DNA from: Glutamicibacter arilaitensis Re117
GTDB lineage: Bacteria; Actinomycetota; Actinomycetes; Actinomycetales; Micrococcaceae
NCBI RefSeq assembly: GCF_000197735.1
Contig: NC_014550.1
Span: 62,001-126,000, forward strand
Direction of reading: 5' to 3'
DNA length: 64,000 bases
Part shown: positions 53,046 through 62,555 of the stretch, in pieces
How the letters are laid out: each line of letters begins with the position of its first letter
How positions within the stretch are numbered: position 1 is the first letter of the stretch
Program-made: the position numbers and the translations under genes
The notes under the pieces: model-generated
Databases searched by the model: none
What the model was told of the DNA's origin: nothing
What the model saw: only the letters and a program-made list of their open reading frames with translations

Positions 53046-54269
53046 CTAAGCACGCTTCTTAGCTCGCACCACCAAGAAGATCCCCAAGAATGTGGAACAC
53101 AGGTAGATCCCGGTGACGGTGATCCAGCCTGCGGTGAATCCACCGGCCGAACCCACCAGCAACCCCATGGCAGCCGGCCCCACGGTAAAGCCGCCAAATT
53201 GGCCTGCAGACACGATGCCGCTGGCACTGCCCAGGTTCTTGGCGGGGATTGCGCGCAGCAACGCGGCCATGAGCACTACCGAAACACCCAGTGCAGAGGC
53301 GCCGTGCAGCCCGACTGCCAGCCAGAGCAATGCCGGGGAATGCATTTGCTGTGCGCCCAGGAAGCTGAGCGCGCCAACCATTGCCAAAAGCGCCAACAGC
53401 AGCAACAATCGCGGTGCTGAAACGCCGCGTGACATCATTTTTCCCCAGCCGATACGGGCGCTGACGCCAATGATGCCAGCAACCGCAGCGGTCAGGCCGC
53501 CGGCGACCAAGGAGAAGTCCAGTTCACGAACCGCAAAGAGCGCCAGATAAACGTTAGTTGCCTGTACTCCGACGCCGTTGATGAAGCCGTAGCTGCTCAG
53601 CGCGATAATGACGAACCGTGTCGAGGGTGCGGCGGCGGGTGCCGGCCTGCTCTTATCCGGTTGAGGGCTTCGGGGTGCCGGGGCGGCAAGCATGGGAGTG
53701 GCGCTGACGATTCGCAGGGCAAGAATGGCCAGGATTGCCGCGAGCGCGGCACCTACCAACGAAGCCCCATGCCAGCCAATGACTGCGGCCAGCAGGGGGA
53801 ATCCCAGGCTTCCCACAAGCTGGGAAACCTGCACGCCGGATTGCTTGATGCCCGTCCACGTGATTCGTTGGGCGCTGGGAACGCGTTGCACCAAAATGCG
53901 GTTGGTGACCCCGTTGGGGAAGGACTGGGCAAAACCGGCTAGGCCGGAAGCGATCAGGAGCAAAACGAAACCGGCCGGAATTGCAGCCAGGCCCAATGCC
54001 ACCGCGGTGGTGCCAAAAATCAACAGGAGCAACCGGGTATCCGGCTGCTTGTCGGAGAATTTCCCGAAGGCCGCATTGCCCAGGGCCGCGCAGCCAAAGC
54101 AAACGGTTGCCAGCAGGCCGAACTGCGATTCGGTGATTCCCAAATCCCTGATGACAAGATCGCTGGTGGCGTTCAATCCGTAATTAAGCAGCGGGGCAAT
54201 GCCCACTGCCGAAAGGAGGATGGCTAGCATCCCGAAACCGGGGCGTGCTGTTTTAGCTGGCATCCTCAT
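53046..54269 (-). CDS. MFS transporter
   Basis: 407-residue major facilitator superfamily protein with about 12 hydrophobic segments and a polar loop (about 200-216, APAPRSPQPDKSRPAPAAA) between the halves. The ATG giving MRMPAKTARPG is used, though an ATG two codons in has better spacing to AAGGA. It is followed 3 nt later by the AraC gene. Substrate unknown; drug or metabolite export is possible, with the AraC/VOC neighbours as local regulators. Confidence 0.88.
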   Translation of the reverse strand: MRMPAKTARPGFGMLAILLSAVGIAPLLNYGLNATSDLVIRDLGITESQFGLLATVCFGCAALGNAAFGKFSDKQPDTRLLLLIFGTTAVALGLAAIPAGFVLLLIASGLAGFAQSFPNGVTNRILVQRVPSAQRITWTGIKQSGVQVSQLVGSLGFPLLAAVIGWHGASLVGAALAAILAILALRIVSATPMLAAPAPRSPQPDKSRPAPAAAPSTRFVIIALSSYGFINGVGVQATNVYLALFAVRELDFSLVAGGLTAAVAGIIGVSARIGWGKMMSRGVSAPRLLLLLALLAMVGALSFLGAQQMHSPALLWLAVGLHGASALGVSVVLMAALLRAIPAKNLGSASGIVSAGQFGGFTVGPAAMGLLVGSAGGFTAGWITVTGIYLCSTFLGIFLVVRAKKRA

Positions 54270-54393
54270 CCTTGCTTCAAAGCGACTTCAAGGTTCAAGT
54301 TTATCTTGGTGAATCTGACCGTGGGGTGTTCCTCTTATGACATATCTAGCAGAATCTTCGATTCTGCAAACCCGCAGGCATAGGATTTAGAAC

Positions 54394-54903
54394 GTGAACT
54401 CATATACCGTCCGCCCAGCCAAAACCAGTGATGTCCACGCAATCCGCAATCTTGTGCGCCCATTGGCCGAGGAACGAATCCTGCTGGACAAGGAAGCGGT
54501 GACCTATTACGAGTCCATCCAGGAATTCCTGGTGGCCGAAGACGCAGAAGGCAACGTTGTCGGCTGCGGTGGTTTGCACGTCATCTGGGAAGACATCGCA
54601 GAAATCCGTACCTTGGCGACCTCTGGCGAGCTGCGCGGCAAGGGCGTAGGCCATGTCCTGCTCTCTGGGTTGCTCAAGCGTGCCAAAGATGTCGGAGTCA
54701 GCCGGGTCTTCTGCCTGACCTTCGAAGTCGCTTTCTTCGAGCGCCAGGGCTTCAAGGTGATGGCTGATCAAAGCGCTGTGGATCCGGCGGTGTACCAAGA
54801 GCTCCTGCTGTCCAGAGATGAAGGCGTCGCTGAATTCTTGGACCTGGCACGCGTTAAGCCAAATACCCTGGGCAACACCCGCATGATCATCACGCTGAAC
54901 TAA
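54394..54903 (+). CDS. GNAT N-acetyltransferase (ArgA-like)
   Basis: 169-residue GNAT acetyltransferase resembling the short actinobacterial amino-acid N-acetyltransferase (N-acetylglutamate synthase). The acetyl-CoA site is RGKGVGHVLL (RxxGxG) and the C-terminal region has VAFFERQGFKVM, the family's product-site motif. GTG start; TAGGAT ends 7 nt upstream and there is no Shine-Dalgarno sequence. It is not adjacent to other arg genes, so an arginine role is inferred from similarity only. It converges with the DUF1206 gene. Confidence 0.83.
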   Translation: MNSYTVRPAKTSDVHAIRNLVRPLAEERILLDKEAVTYYESIQEFLVAEDAEGNVVGCGGLHVIWEDIAEIRTLATSGELRGKGVGHVLLSGLLKRAKDVGVSRVFCLTFEVAFFERQGFKVMADQSAVDPAVYQELLLSRDEGVAEFLDLARVKPNTLGNTRMIITLN

Positions 54904-54908
54904 GGCAT

Positions 54909-55709
54909 TTAGTCCATCTGGTCATAGCGTGCGCGGAACACGAGGTAAATCGCGTAGCAAACCAGGCCAACGCCGATGGCAATCAGTGCAACCGGGCCGA
55001 AGGGCTGATCCTGGATGGTCTTCAAAGCGCCATCGATCCCGTTGGCCTCTTTCGGGTCTCCCTGTACTGTGGCCACAATAAACAGTACGCCCAGCGTGCC
55101 CAGGACGACGCCCTTGGCCGGATAGCCGATCATTCCAGAAGTCTTGATCGCTCGTGAGACCTCCGAATGCCGTGAGCCGGAGAGATCTTTCAGGAATCTG
55201 CGGGTAACGCCCTTATAGATGTAATAACCGGCCATCACCAGCAGTCCGATGCCGATAGCAATCAGCAACGTCCGCCCCAAGCCCGACTTCATCATTTCTC
55301 CGCTGAAGCTGGTGGCAGTCTTTCCGGAATCGCTGGGCTTGCCCACCGCAAATCTTCCAAAGGTAAATCCGACAGCCAAGAAGGATACCGAAGTCGCTGC
55401 GTGCTTGATCCGTTCTCGCACCTTGTTTTCCGGCAAGAAGGCCTGCGCCAAAGACCAAAGTCCCAGCAGGAGCGCGCCGATTGCACAGACCCACAGCAAG
55501 ACCATGCCAAAAGGCTGATCCGCTAAGGTTCGCATTGCGCCGCTTTGATCAGCTTCTGCTTTGCCACCGGTAGCGATAACTGCCGCGAGGATTCCCAAAG
55601 TAGCGTGCAGGACGCCGTTGGCGGCATATCCCAGCCGCGCTGCGCGTTCAAACCAAGGGTTCTTCGCGACTTGCCGAGCAGCTCCGGCCGGATCAACTGA
55701 GGAGTTCAT
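54909..55709 (-). CDS. DUF1206 membrane protein
   Basis: 266 residues with three DUF1206 repeats of about 75 residues, each with two hydrophobic helices, so six membrane segments in all. Repeat starts are seen as RLGYAANGVLHATLGIL, FLAVGFTFGRFAVG and MIGYPAKGVVLGTLGVLF. Each repeat also ends with a DQPFG-type motif. TATGCT ends 6 nt before the ATG, consistent with a leaderless start. The family is uncharacterised. Confidence 0.88.
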   Translation of the reverse strand: MNSSVDPAGAARQVAKNPWFERAARLGYAANGVLHATLGILAAVIATGGKAEADQSGAMRTLADQPFGMVLLWVCAIGALLLGLWSLAQAFLPENKVRERIKHAATSVSFLAVGFTFGRFAVGKPSDSGKTATSFSGEMMKSGLGRTLLIAIGIGLLVMAGYYIYKGVTRRFLKDLSGSRHSEVSRAIKTSGMIGYPAKGVVLGTLGVLFIVATVQGDPKEANGIDGALKTIQDQPFGPVALIAIGVGLVCYAIYLVFRARYDQMD

Positions 55710-55773
55710 GGGCTAAGCATAGGTAGGAGCCAGCAGATAAAGCTAGCCGATGCCATGATGTTTTGAGCCGGGG

Positions 55774-56682
55774 CTAGGAGGGCAGTCGAATGCCATCTTC
55801 GTCGGCGACGGCCAGCCCATCTTTCAGCAGCCCGGCCAGCGCACGTTCACGCTGTTCCAGAGGAGAACCCAGCTTTTCCAGCGCGAGGTACTTCGCATGC
55901 GATTCTTGGGCCAGATCGTTCAAAAATGAGCGCTCGGGTACGGCTTGCTCATGTTCGCGAAGGATCGCCATGATCGCGCCGCGAATCTGGCGGTCGGTGC
56001 CCTTCCACGATTGGCCCTTCGGAGTGTAGTGCGGAGCCGGCTGCCCAGCAGCAATCCATGCGCACTGCTCAAAGACCGGGCACTGCTCGCACTTGGGACT
56101 GCGTGCGGTGCACACCAGCGCGCCGAGCTCCATCACCGAAATGTTCCACATGTTAGCTATCTGGTGCTCTTCGGGCTGAACTTCCCTAGCGCGGGCGAAT
56201 TCGCTGGCACGCGGGGTTGGTTCGGGTAAAGCCATGCCGCCAAAGAGCCTGGCGTGCACGCGGCGAATATTCGTGTCCACCACTACGGTGCGCTCGCCGA
56301 AGGCAAAGCAAGCGATGGCTGCCGCCGTGTAGTCCCCGATACCTGGCAAGGACAGAAGTTCGGCTTCGGTGCGGGGGACCTCGCCGTTGTATTCGGTGGT
56401 GATCTCCACAGCTGCGGCATGCAAGCGCTGCGCTCGTCGCGGATAGCCCAGGCGTCCCCATGCTTTCAACGCTTCAGACAGTGGTTCTGCGGCCAGGTCC
56501 TGCGGCCTTGGCCAGCGGCGCATCCATTCTTCGTAGACCGGTAGGACTCGGACGACGGGAGTCTGCTGGAGCATGAACTCGCTGACCATGACCTCCCAAC
56601 CACTAACTCCTGGGCGTCGCCATGGCAGGTCGCGGGCGTTGCGTGAATACCAGCGGTTGATGCTGTTGTGGATTTGCTGCAC
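55774..56682 (-). CDS. mutY: A/G-specific adenine glycosylase
   Basis: Base-excision repair glycosylase that removes adenine opposite 8-oxoguanine. The 302 residues lack the C-terminal NUDIX-like domain seen in longer versions, as is common in Actinobacteria. The helix-hairpin-helix LPGIGDYTAAA, the catalytic Asp in VVVDTNIRRVH, and the iron-sulfur cluster motif CTARSPKCEQCPVFEQC (C-x6-C-x2-C-x5-C) are intact. The GTG start gives MQQIHNSINR; TAGAGT ends 6 nt upstream, a leaderless arrangement. Confidence 0.94.
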   Translation of the reverse strand: MQQIHNSINRWYSRNARDLPWRRPGVSGWEVMVSEFMLQQTPVVRVLPVYEEWMRRWPRPQDLAAEPLSEALKAWGRLGYPRRAQRLHAAAVEITTEYNGEVPRTEAELLSLPGIGDYTAAAIACFAFGERTVVVDTNIRRVHARLFGGMALPEPTPRASEFARAREVQPEEHQIANMWNISVMELGALVCTARSPKCEQCPVFEQCAWIAAGQPAPHYTPKGQSWKGTDRQIRGAIMAILREHEQAVPERSFLNDLAQESHAKYLALEKLGSPLEQRERALAGLLKDGLAVADEDGIRLPS

Positions 56683-56804
56683 CCCACCACTCTAAGCCAG
56701 CACGACAACCACCAAGAATCCGTGCGGCGGATTGGAAAAGGTGATTTGCCCCGGGCTTTACGCCATTACCGGTTTCAAGCCGGCAAATGAATTAGCCTTA
56801 AGCC

Positions 56805-57422
56805 ATGAGCAACACATCAGGGGGAAAGCCGGGAGCCAGGGTCTACCGGCGCAGGCGGATCACCGTGGCAGTCATCGCCCTGGTGCTTCTCGGCGTGCTT
56901 ATCTGGGGCATCGTTGCCCTGGTTGGCCTGTTTACCCCTGATGCGCAGAAAACTGCGGGCAATGAATCGCGCACTGAGCAAACCCAGCCAGCTTCTTCAC
57001 CGTCGAGCGAGCAAAAAGACGATGAGGCTTCGGCGGCGATGTGCAAAGACGATGAGATTGAAATTACCGCGACTACCGATGCGAAACATTATGCATCGGA
57101 TAAGAACCCGACATTGATCCTCGGCATTGAAAATGTCTCCAAACGCGAATGCGACCTGAACGTCGGAAGCAGGCAGCAGGAGTTCTTGGTTTCCAGCGGT
57201 GCAGACCGCATCTTCTCCACAATTGACTGCCTTGACCAGGCAGAGGACGTAAACCTGACTTTCAAGCCAGGCCAGAAGGAGAATTCTCGCTTTACCTGGA
57301 ATCGGGAGCGTTCAGCACCCGGCTGCAAGGCGGTTAGCGTGCAGCCTCGACCGGGCACATACAAGTTCACCGCGGCAATCGGCGATTTCGTGTCGGAGCC
57401 AGTGAGTTTCGTTCTGGAATAA
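56805..57422 (+). CDS. Membrane-anchored extracytoplasmic protein, unknown function
   Basis: 205 residues. A basic start (KPGARVYRRRR) is followed by one hydrophobic helix (about 22-44, VAVIALVLLGVLIWGIVALV), then a low-complexity Ser/Glu linker and a beta-rich domain of about 120 residues with conserved Cys pairs (MCKDDEIEI, RECDLNVGS, TIDCLDQAE and PGCKAV). It is probably membrane-anchored with an external Ig-like domain. TAGCCT ends 6 nt before the ATG, so it is likely leaderless. Family and role unknown. Confidence 0.75.
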   Translation: MSNTSGGKPGARVYRRRRITVAVIALVLLGVLIWGIVALVGLFTPDAQKTAGNESRTEQTQPASSPSSEQKDDEASAAMCKDDEIEITATTDAKHYASDKNPTLILGIENVSKRECDLNVGSRQQEFLVSSGADRIFSTIDCLDQAEDVNLTFKPGQKENSRFTWNRERSAPGCKAVSVQPRPGTYKFTAAIGDFVSEPVSFVLE

Positions 57423-57427
57423 GAATC

Positions 57428-58501
57428 CTAGATGTAGCGATCCAGGAGCGAGGATTCGGCCATGCGCGCCAGGCCTTCGCGAATGGAGCGCGCACGCTGT
57501 TCGCCCACGCCTTCAATCTCCATCAGCTGGCTGGTCGACGCGGCCATGAGCAACTGCAAGTTATCGAAAGACGCCACCAGGCGATCGCCGACAAGCTTGG
57601 GCACCGTGCGGATCTGCGAAAGCAAACGGTAGCCCTTGGGGGTGAGCTGGTCATCTTGGCCAACCATTGAGTGCGGGAACAAGATCTTTATCAGTCCGTC
57701 AATATCGATGAGCTGCGCATCGGAAACTTCATGCAGCTTCTCCAGAGCCTGCTCGATATCAAGCTCTTGGCCTTCTGCATCCGAGTAGTCGCGCAGCAGC
57801 AGCTGGTTATCTACTTGGATGCCGGAGAGCAACTCAGCATGCTGGGCTGCCAGCAGGCGCCCGTCGATACCCAGCTCGAGCACGTAACGGGAGATTTCTT
57901 CGCTGGTTCGGCGCAGCATCTCTGTACGCTGCAAGACGGCCAAGACTTCTCGTGCGGTGGCGACATCTTCGATTTCCGCAGCAGATAGTGTGCTGGTGAC
58001 CTGGTCCAGGCGATGGCGATAGCGTTCCAAGGTAGCAATGGCCTGGTTGCCTCGGGCCAGCAGGCGCTCTGCAGGTTCGAGCACATGGCGCTCGCCGTCT
58101 GCATAAAGGGTAATGGTCTGCATGGACTGCGAAACGGAAATGGTGGGGAACCCGGTCTGCGCGGCAACACGTTCTGCAGTGCGGTGCCGGGTGCCGGACT
58201 CCTGGGTTTCGATCTGCGCATCTGGCATCAGCTGCACGCCAGCTTGCAGGATCTGCCGGCCGGTGCCATCCAGGATGATTGCCCCGTCCATCTTGGCTAG
58301 TTCGCGGATGCGCGTAGGGGTGTATTCGGTGTTGATCCGGAAGCCCCCGGAACTGATCGACTCGACGACTTTGTCATGTCCGAGCACAATCAGTGCGCCG
58401 GTACGTCCACGCTGGATTCGTTCCAGGCCTTGGGCCAGCTCGGTACCCGGGGCGATTTGAGCCAGAACGGCAAGAAATCCGGGTGTGGGGTGCGCTTTCA
58501 A
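57428..58501 (-). CDS. disA: DNA integrity scanning diadenylate cyclase DisA
   Basis: Synthesises cyclic di-AMP and responds to DNA structure. The 357 residues contain the DAC domain with DGAIIL and the catalytic TRHRTAE (RHR) motif, and a C-terminal helix-hairpin-helix region (LMEIEGVGEQRARSI) that binds branched DNA. The start is TTG, with AAAGGA about 7 nt upstream. It is next to radA, as usual in Gram-positives; RadA is a known DisA partner. Confidence 0.94.
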   Translation of the reverse strand: MKAHPTPGFLAVLAQIAPGTELAQGLERIQRGRTGALIVLGHDKVVESISSGGFRINTEYTPTRIRELAKMDGAIILDGTGRQILQAGVQLMPDAQIETQESGTRHRTAERVAAQTGFPTISVSQSMQTITLYADGERHVLEPAERLLARGNQAIATLERYRHRLDQVTSTLSAAEIEDVATAREVLAVLQRTEMLRRTSEEISRYVLELGIDGRLLAAQHAELLSGIQVDNQLLLRDYSDAEGQELDIEQALEKLHEVSDAQLIDIDGLIKILFPHSMVGQDDQLTPKGYRLLSQIRTVPKLVGDRLVASFDNLQLLMAASTSQLMEIEGVGEQRARSIREGLARMAESSLLDRYI

Positions 58502-58535
58502 CTTGCGTCCTTTCGACGGGCAGCAACACTCAAGT

Positions 58536-59930
58536 TTATCCTGTTGGCTTCTGCCGTTGGTTGAAGGCGATATCCAGAGCCTGGGCGATGTTCTCCACCT
58601 GAAACACCCGGATGCCCTCGGGGATGTTCTTCAATGGTTCTGGGGTGGCCGGAGCCATGGCGAAGGAGAAGCCCAAGCGCTGGGCTTCGGTAATCCGCCT
58701 GGAGATTTCGGGCACCTGCCGCACCTCGCCAGCCAGGCCCACTTCGCCGAAGGCAACGAAGTCCTGCGGCAGCGGGAATTCATTCATCGAGGAGGCCAGG
58801 GCCAACGCGCAGGCAAGGTCCGAGGCAGGTTCGGCAATCTTTACGCCGCCGACGGTTGCGATATACGAATCCATGGACGACAGATCCATATGCGCACGGG
58901 CCTGCAGCACCGCCACCACCATTTGGGCGCGGGCGGCATCCAGTCCGCTGGTAGCCCGGCGTGCGGCAGGGGCATTGCTGCGCGAGAGCAGGGTCTGCAC
59001 CTCGGCAACCAGCGGGCGCCGGCCTTCCAGCGTGACAGTAATGCAGGTGCCCGGCACCGGGTTGCGGGTGCGGGTGACAAAGAGCTTGGATGGGTCGGTC
59101 AGCGATTCGATGCCGTCTTCGTTCAAATCGAAGCAGCCCACCTCATCGGTGGCTCCGTAGCGGTTCTTCAACGCACGAAGAATGCGCAACCGGGAATGCT
59201 TCTCGCCATCGAACTGGCAGACCACATCGACCAGGTGCTCGAGCAGGCGCGGGCCGGCTACCGAACCTTCCTTCGTGACGTGCCCGACCATGATGGTGGA
59301 CATGGCTCGGGTTTTGGCGGCATTGATGATCGAAGCTGCGACTTCGCGGACCTGGGACACGCCACCGGCCGCACCGTCAATCTCTGCGGAGGAGAAGGTC
59401 TGCACCGAGTCAAGGATCAGCAGCTGCGGATCGATTTCCTGGATCTGGCCCAAGGCCAAAGACAGGTCGGTTTCGGCGGCCAGGTACAGGGTGTCGGCGA
59501 TGGCATTGATGCGTTCAGCACGGGACTTTACCTGTGCTGCCGATTCCTCGCCGGTCAGGTAGAGCACGCGCAATCCTGTTTGCGCCGCTTTCGCAGCAAC
59601 ATCGAGCAGCAACGTGGATTTGCCTACCCCCGGTTCGCCAGCGAGCAGGATCGCCGCGGCAGGAACCAATCCGCCGCCGAGCACGCGGTCCAATTCGGAG
59701 ACGCCGCTGGGGCGGAAGGCCGCTTCTGAGCCATCAATCTGCGCGATCGGCTTGGCCGGATGGGCGATTTTGGCGGCGGCAATGGTGCGGGCGGACACGA
59801 CGCCTACTTCTTCGACGGTGCCCCATGCTTGGCATTCGCCGCAGCGTCCTACCCATTTAATCGTGGTCCATCCGCATTCAGAGCATTTGAATGATGCGGA
59901 AGACTTGCTGCGGGTGGAGGTTTTGGCCAT
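58536..59930 (-). CDS. radA: DNA repair protein RadA
   Basis: RecA-related branch-migration ATPase with a C-terminal Lon-like domain, 464 residues. The N-terminal zinc finger is CSECGW and CGECQAWG, Walker A is GEPGVGKST, and the RadA-specific KNRYG is in ALKNRYGATDE. The C-terminal domain has LPQDFVAFGEVGLAGEVR. TAGCAT ends 6 nt before the ATG. It lies upstream of disA in the same direction with a 34-nt gap. Confidence 0.95.
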   Translation of the reverse strand: MAKTSTRSKSSASFKCSECGWTTIKWVGRCGECQAWGTVEEVGVVSARTIAAAKIAHPAKPIAQIDGSEAAFRPSGVSELDRVLGGGLVPAAAILLAGEPGVGKSTLLLDVAAKAAQTGLRVLYLTGEESAAQVKSRAERINAIADTLYLAAETDLSLALGQIQEIDPQLLILDSVQTFSSAEIDGAAGGVSQVREVAASIINAAKTRAMSTIMVGHVTKEGSVAGPRLLEHLVDVVCQFDGEKHSRLRILRALKNRYGATDEVGCFDLNEDGIESLTDPSKLFVTRTRNPVPGTCITVTLEGRRPLVAEVQTLLSRSNAPAARRATSGLDAARAQMVVAVLQARAHMDLSSMDSYIATVGGVKIAEPASDLACALALASSMNEFPLPQDFVAFGEVGLAGEVRQVPEISRRITEAQRLGFSFAMAPATPEPLKNIPEGIRVFQVENIAQALDIAFNQRQKPTG

Positions 59931-59965
59931 AGCCCAATGCTATCGAGCTATGCGGACATTTTTGC

Positions 59966-61165
59966 TCAGGACAGCTTGGGCAGTACGTCGATGGCCTCTT
60001 GATGCTCGCGGCCGGCTGCTTCCAGCAGGTCCACCACCATGGGGCGCAGCAACAGGACCAGGCCTTCGCCCTGCAGCCCTTCAACGCCCAAAGCACGCGG
60101 ATCCAGCTGAGCGGCGACACCTTCGAGCTGCAGCTGCGCGGACTTCTCGTATTTGCGTTGGCCAGCCACGGTTGTCTCGCGCACCGAGTGCGCCATGGTG
60201 TTGACCGCTTCGGACAATTCGCGCATCAGCGGGGCCAGGGTCTGTGCGCCTTCGGGCGTCAGCGCGCTATTACTGAGCACCGATGCCAGTCGCCGGGCAA
60301 ATACCCGGGAGTTGCGGGCCGCCCAGTCGTAGTGGTTGAACCGCTTGGATAGCCGGTTCAATTCATGGCGGTGGCGTCGCCCGGTGGGTGAAATCATCGC
60401 GATTTCCTTGGAAGCACGGAAAGCCGCAGGCAGCATATCCAAGTGCTTCTGGGTGCCACGGGTCTTGATCAGTGCGTGGAAGGCGGCGCGCCGGTCATCG
60501 TCGCGGATGGCCCAGGCGCACTCCAGAAGGGCTTCGGAGAGTTCCTTGAACAGGTCCGAGAGTGCCGAAACCGGGCTGCGTCGCGGGTCGGTGGGCCAGA
60601 AAACTATGACCAGCAGGGCAAGCAGGGAACCGGTCAGCGCGTCAATAGATCGGGCAAACGGCCCGTCAACGCTGATGGGCAGCAGCACCACCAGCGCCGA
60701 TTGCATGCCCAACTGGGTGGAAAAGATGGCTCCGGAATCCAAATAGCGGGCAACGACCAGGCTGAGCGACATCACCAGTGCGGCCTGCCAGATTCCCTGG
60801 CCGAACCAGTGCATGAGGATATCGCCCAGAGCCACGCCCAGCGTGCATCCCAGGGCGACCTCCGCGGTCTTGCGTACCGTAGTGGAGGCCCCGAAGCCCA
60901 GCGAAACAAGTGCGCTGGTGGCCGCGAAAATCGGCTGGGAATGCCCCCAGATGCTTTCGGCGATCCAGAATGCACCGATGGCTCCCAGCGTCATGCGCAA
61001 AATCCTCGGCAGGGAGCTACGCGCACGGATCAGCCCGGCGCGGTTGCGCTGGGATAAGAAGCCGAATACATGCGCTGGCATGCGCTTGGCCTTCCGTGTA
61101 GTTGCCATGGCTTCAGTCTTCCATGCGTTCGGTCCCAGATGGCAGAAGCTGCCGGCATTTTGCAT
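59966..61165 (-). CDS. FUSC / aromatic acid exporter-type membrane protein
   Basis: Up to 399 residues with four to five hydrophobic helices in the N-terminal half (for example LGAIGAFWIAESIW and VALGCTLGVALGDIL), and a long helical cytoplasmic C-terminal half, matching the FUSC-like organisation. The ATG giving MQNAGSFCHLG is the longest start. The ATG at codon 20 (MATTRKAKRMP) is at least as plausible because it opens a basic region just before the membrane segments. Efflux of aromatic acids is inferred from family. Confidence 0.8.
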   Translation of the reverse strand: MQNAGSFCHLGPNAWKTEAMATTRKAKRMPAHVFGFLSQRNRAGLIRARSSLPRILRMTLGAIGAFWIAESIWGHSQPIFAATSALVSLGFGASTTVRKTAEVALGCTLGVALGDILMHWFGQGIWQAALVMSLSLVVARYLDSGAIFSTQLGMQSALVVLLPISVDGPFARSIDALTGSLLALLVIVFWPTDPRRSPVSALSDLFKELSEALLECAWAIRDDDRRAAFHALIKTRGTQKHLDMLPAAFRASKEIAMISPTGRRHRHELNRLSKRFNHYDWAARNSRVFARRLASVLSNSALTPEGAQTLAPLMRELSEAVNTMAHSVRETTVAGQRKYEKSAQLQLEGVAAQLDPRALGVEGLQGEGLVLLLRPMVVDLLEAAGREHQEAIDVLPKLS

Positions 61166-61198
61166 TGGTGAGCAGGATCACGAGCCTGTGGACAACTT

Positions 61199-61242
61199 GT
61201 TAACCTTCTGTTCACCTTCGCTGGGGGAGCTGGTTACCTTTG
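61199..61242 (+). promoter_or_regulatory. PHO box upstream of pstS
   Basis: 11-nt units in phase: GTTAACCTTCT (61199), GTTCACCTTCG (61210), a diverged CTGGGGGAGCT (61221) and GGTTACCTTTG (61232). This is the direct-repeat pattern bound by PhoP in Actinobacteria. A TAACGT hexamer at 61248 could be a -10. Confidence 0.7.
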
Positions 61243-61320
61243 ATCCTTAACGTCGTAGATGAAGCGGGAAGAAGCCGCTGAAGATTTTACATCGATCTAC
61301 CAACATGGGGAGTAAATCTC

Positions 61321-62436
61321 GTGAAGCTCAATCGCATTGGCAGCGCAGCTGCCGTTCTTTCCGTAGCGGCACTCGCGCTGACCGCTTGCGGTTCGGATAG
61401 CCCAACCGCTGCAGCCGGCTCCGAAGGCGCCGAGACCTCGGCGGCATCGGGTGTAACCGGTACCCTGACCGGCATCGGTGCTTCGAGCCAGAACTCGGCC
61501 ATGGAAGCATGGAGCACCGGCTTCAAGGCAGCTAACCCTGACGCCAACGTCCAGTACTCGCCAGATGGCTCCGGCGCTGGCCGTGAAGCATTCCTGGCAG
61601 GCGGCGCACAGTTCGCTGGCTCCGATGCTTACCTGAAGGAAGACGAAGCAGCCAAGGCCAAGGAAGTTTGCGGCCCAGAAGGCGCCTTCAACATCCCAGC
61701 CTATGTTTCGCCGATCGCCATCGCTTTCAACCTTGAAGGCGTTGAAGAGATCAACATGGATGCAGCCACCATCGCCAAGGTGTTCAAGAAGGAAATCACC
61801 AAGTGGAACGATGAGGCTATCGCCAAGCAGAACCCGGATGTGGAACTGCCGGACACCGCCATCACCGTGGTGCACCGCAACGATGAGTCCGGCACCACCG
61901 AGAACTTCGTCGAGTACCTGAAGGCCGCGGCCGCCGATGTCTGGACCTACGACGTATCGGGCGACTGGCCAAGCGACATCCAGTCGGAGAACGCCAAGGG
62001 CACCTCCGGCGTGGTTTCCACCACCACCTCGACCGATGGTGCCATCACCTACGCTGACTTCTCCGCAGTGGGCAACCTGTCCACCGTGAACGTCAAGGTC
62101 GGCGAGGACTACACCAAGATTTCTGCTGAAGCAGCAGCCAAGGCGCTTGAGACCGCAACTCCAGTTGAGGGTGCAGCCGAGAACGACCTGGCTCTGGATC
62201 TGGAGCGCGACACCAGCGAATCGGGCACCTACCCAATCGTTCTGGTTTCGTACCACATCTTCTGCAGCAGCTACAAGGACCAGGCAACTGCTGACCTGGT
62301 CAAGGCCTTCGGCAACTACGTCATCTCCGAAGATGGACAGAAGACCGCACAGGCTTCGGCCGGCAACGCGCCGATCTCGGCTGCGATTGCCGAAAAGGCC
62401 AAGAAGTCCATCGACGGCATCACTGTCGCCGAGTAA
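61321..62436 (+). CDS. pstS: Phosphate ABC transporter substrate-binding lipoprotein
   Basis: High-affinity phosphate-binding protein outside the membrane, 371 residues. The signal peptide (MKLNRIGSAAAVLS) ends in a lipobox LTAC with Cys near 23, so it is lipid-anchored. The phosphate site includes GIGASSQNSAMEAW and HRNDESGTTENF. The start is GTG with GGGGAG upstream. A PHO box lies about 80 nt before it, and pstC and pstA follow. Confidence 0.95.
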   Translation: MKLNRIGSAAAVLSVAALALTACGSDSPTAAAGSEGAETSAASGVTGTLTGIGASSQNSAMEAWSTGFKAANPDANVQYSPDGSGAGREAFLAGGAQFAGSDAYLKEDEAAKAKEVCGPEGAFNIPAYVSPIAIAFNLEGVEEINMDAATIAKVFKKEITKWNDEAIAKQNPDVELPDTAITVVHRNDESGTTENFVEYLKAAAADVWTYDVSGDWPSDIQSENAKGTSGVVSTTTSTDGAITYADFSAVGNLSTVNVKVGEDYTKISAEAAAKALETATPVEGAAENDLALDLERDTSESGTYPIVLVSYHIFCSSYKDQATADLVKAFGNYVISEDGQKTAQASAGNAPISAAIAEKAKKSIDGITVAE

Positions 62437-62555
62437 TATCCCGCCGGGCAACCGGCACCAGGTGCGGGTGGATGCACTCACCCACCCGCACCAGCAGTAC
62501 CCCTCCACCCCCGCAGTGAAAACTGCAACACCCCCGTTTCGTAAAGGCTCTAGCC

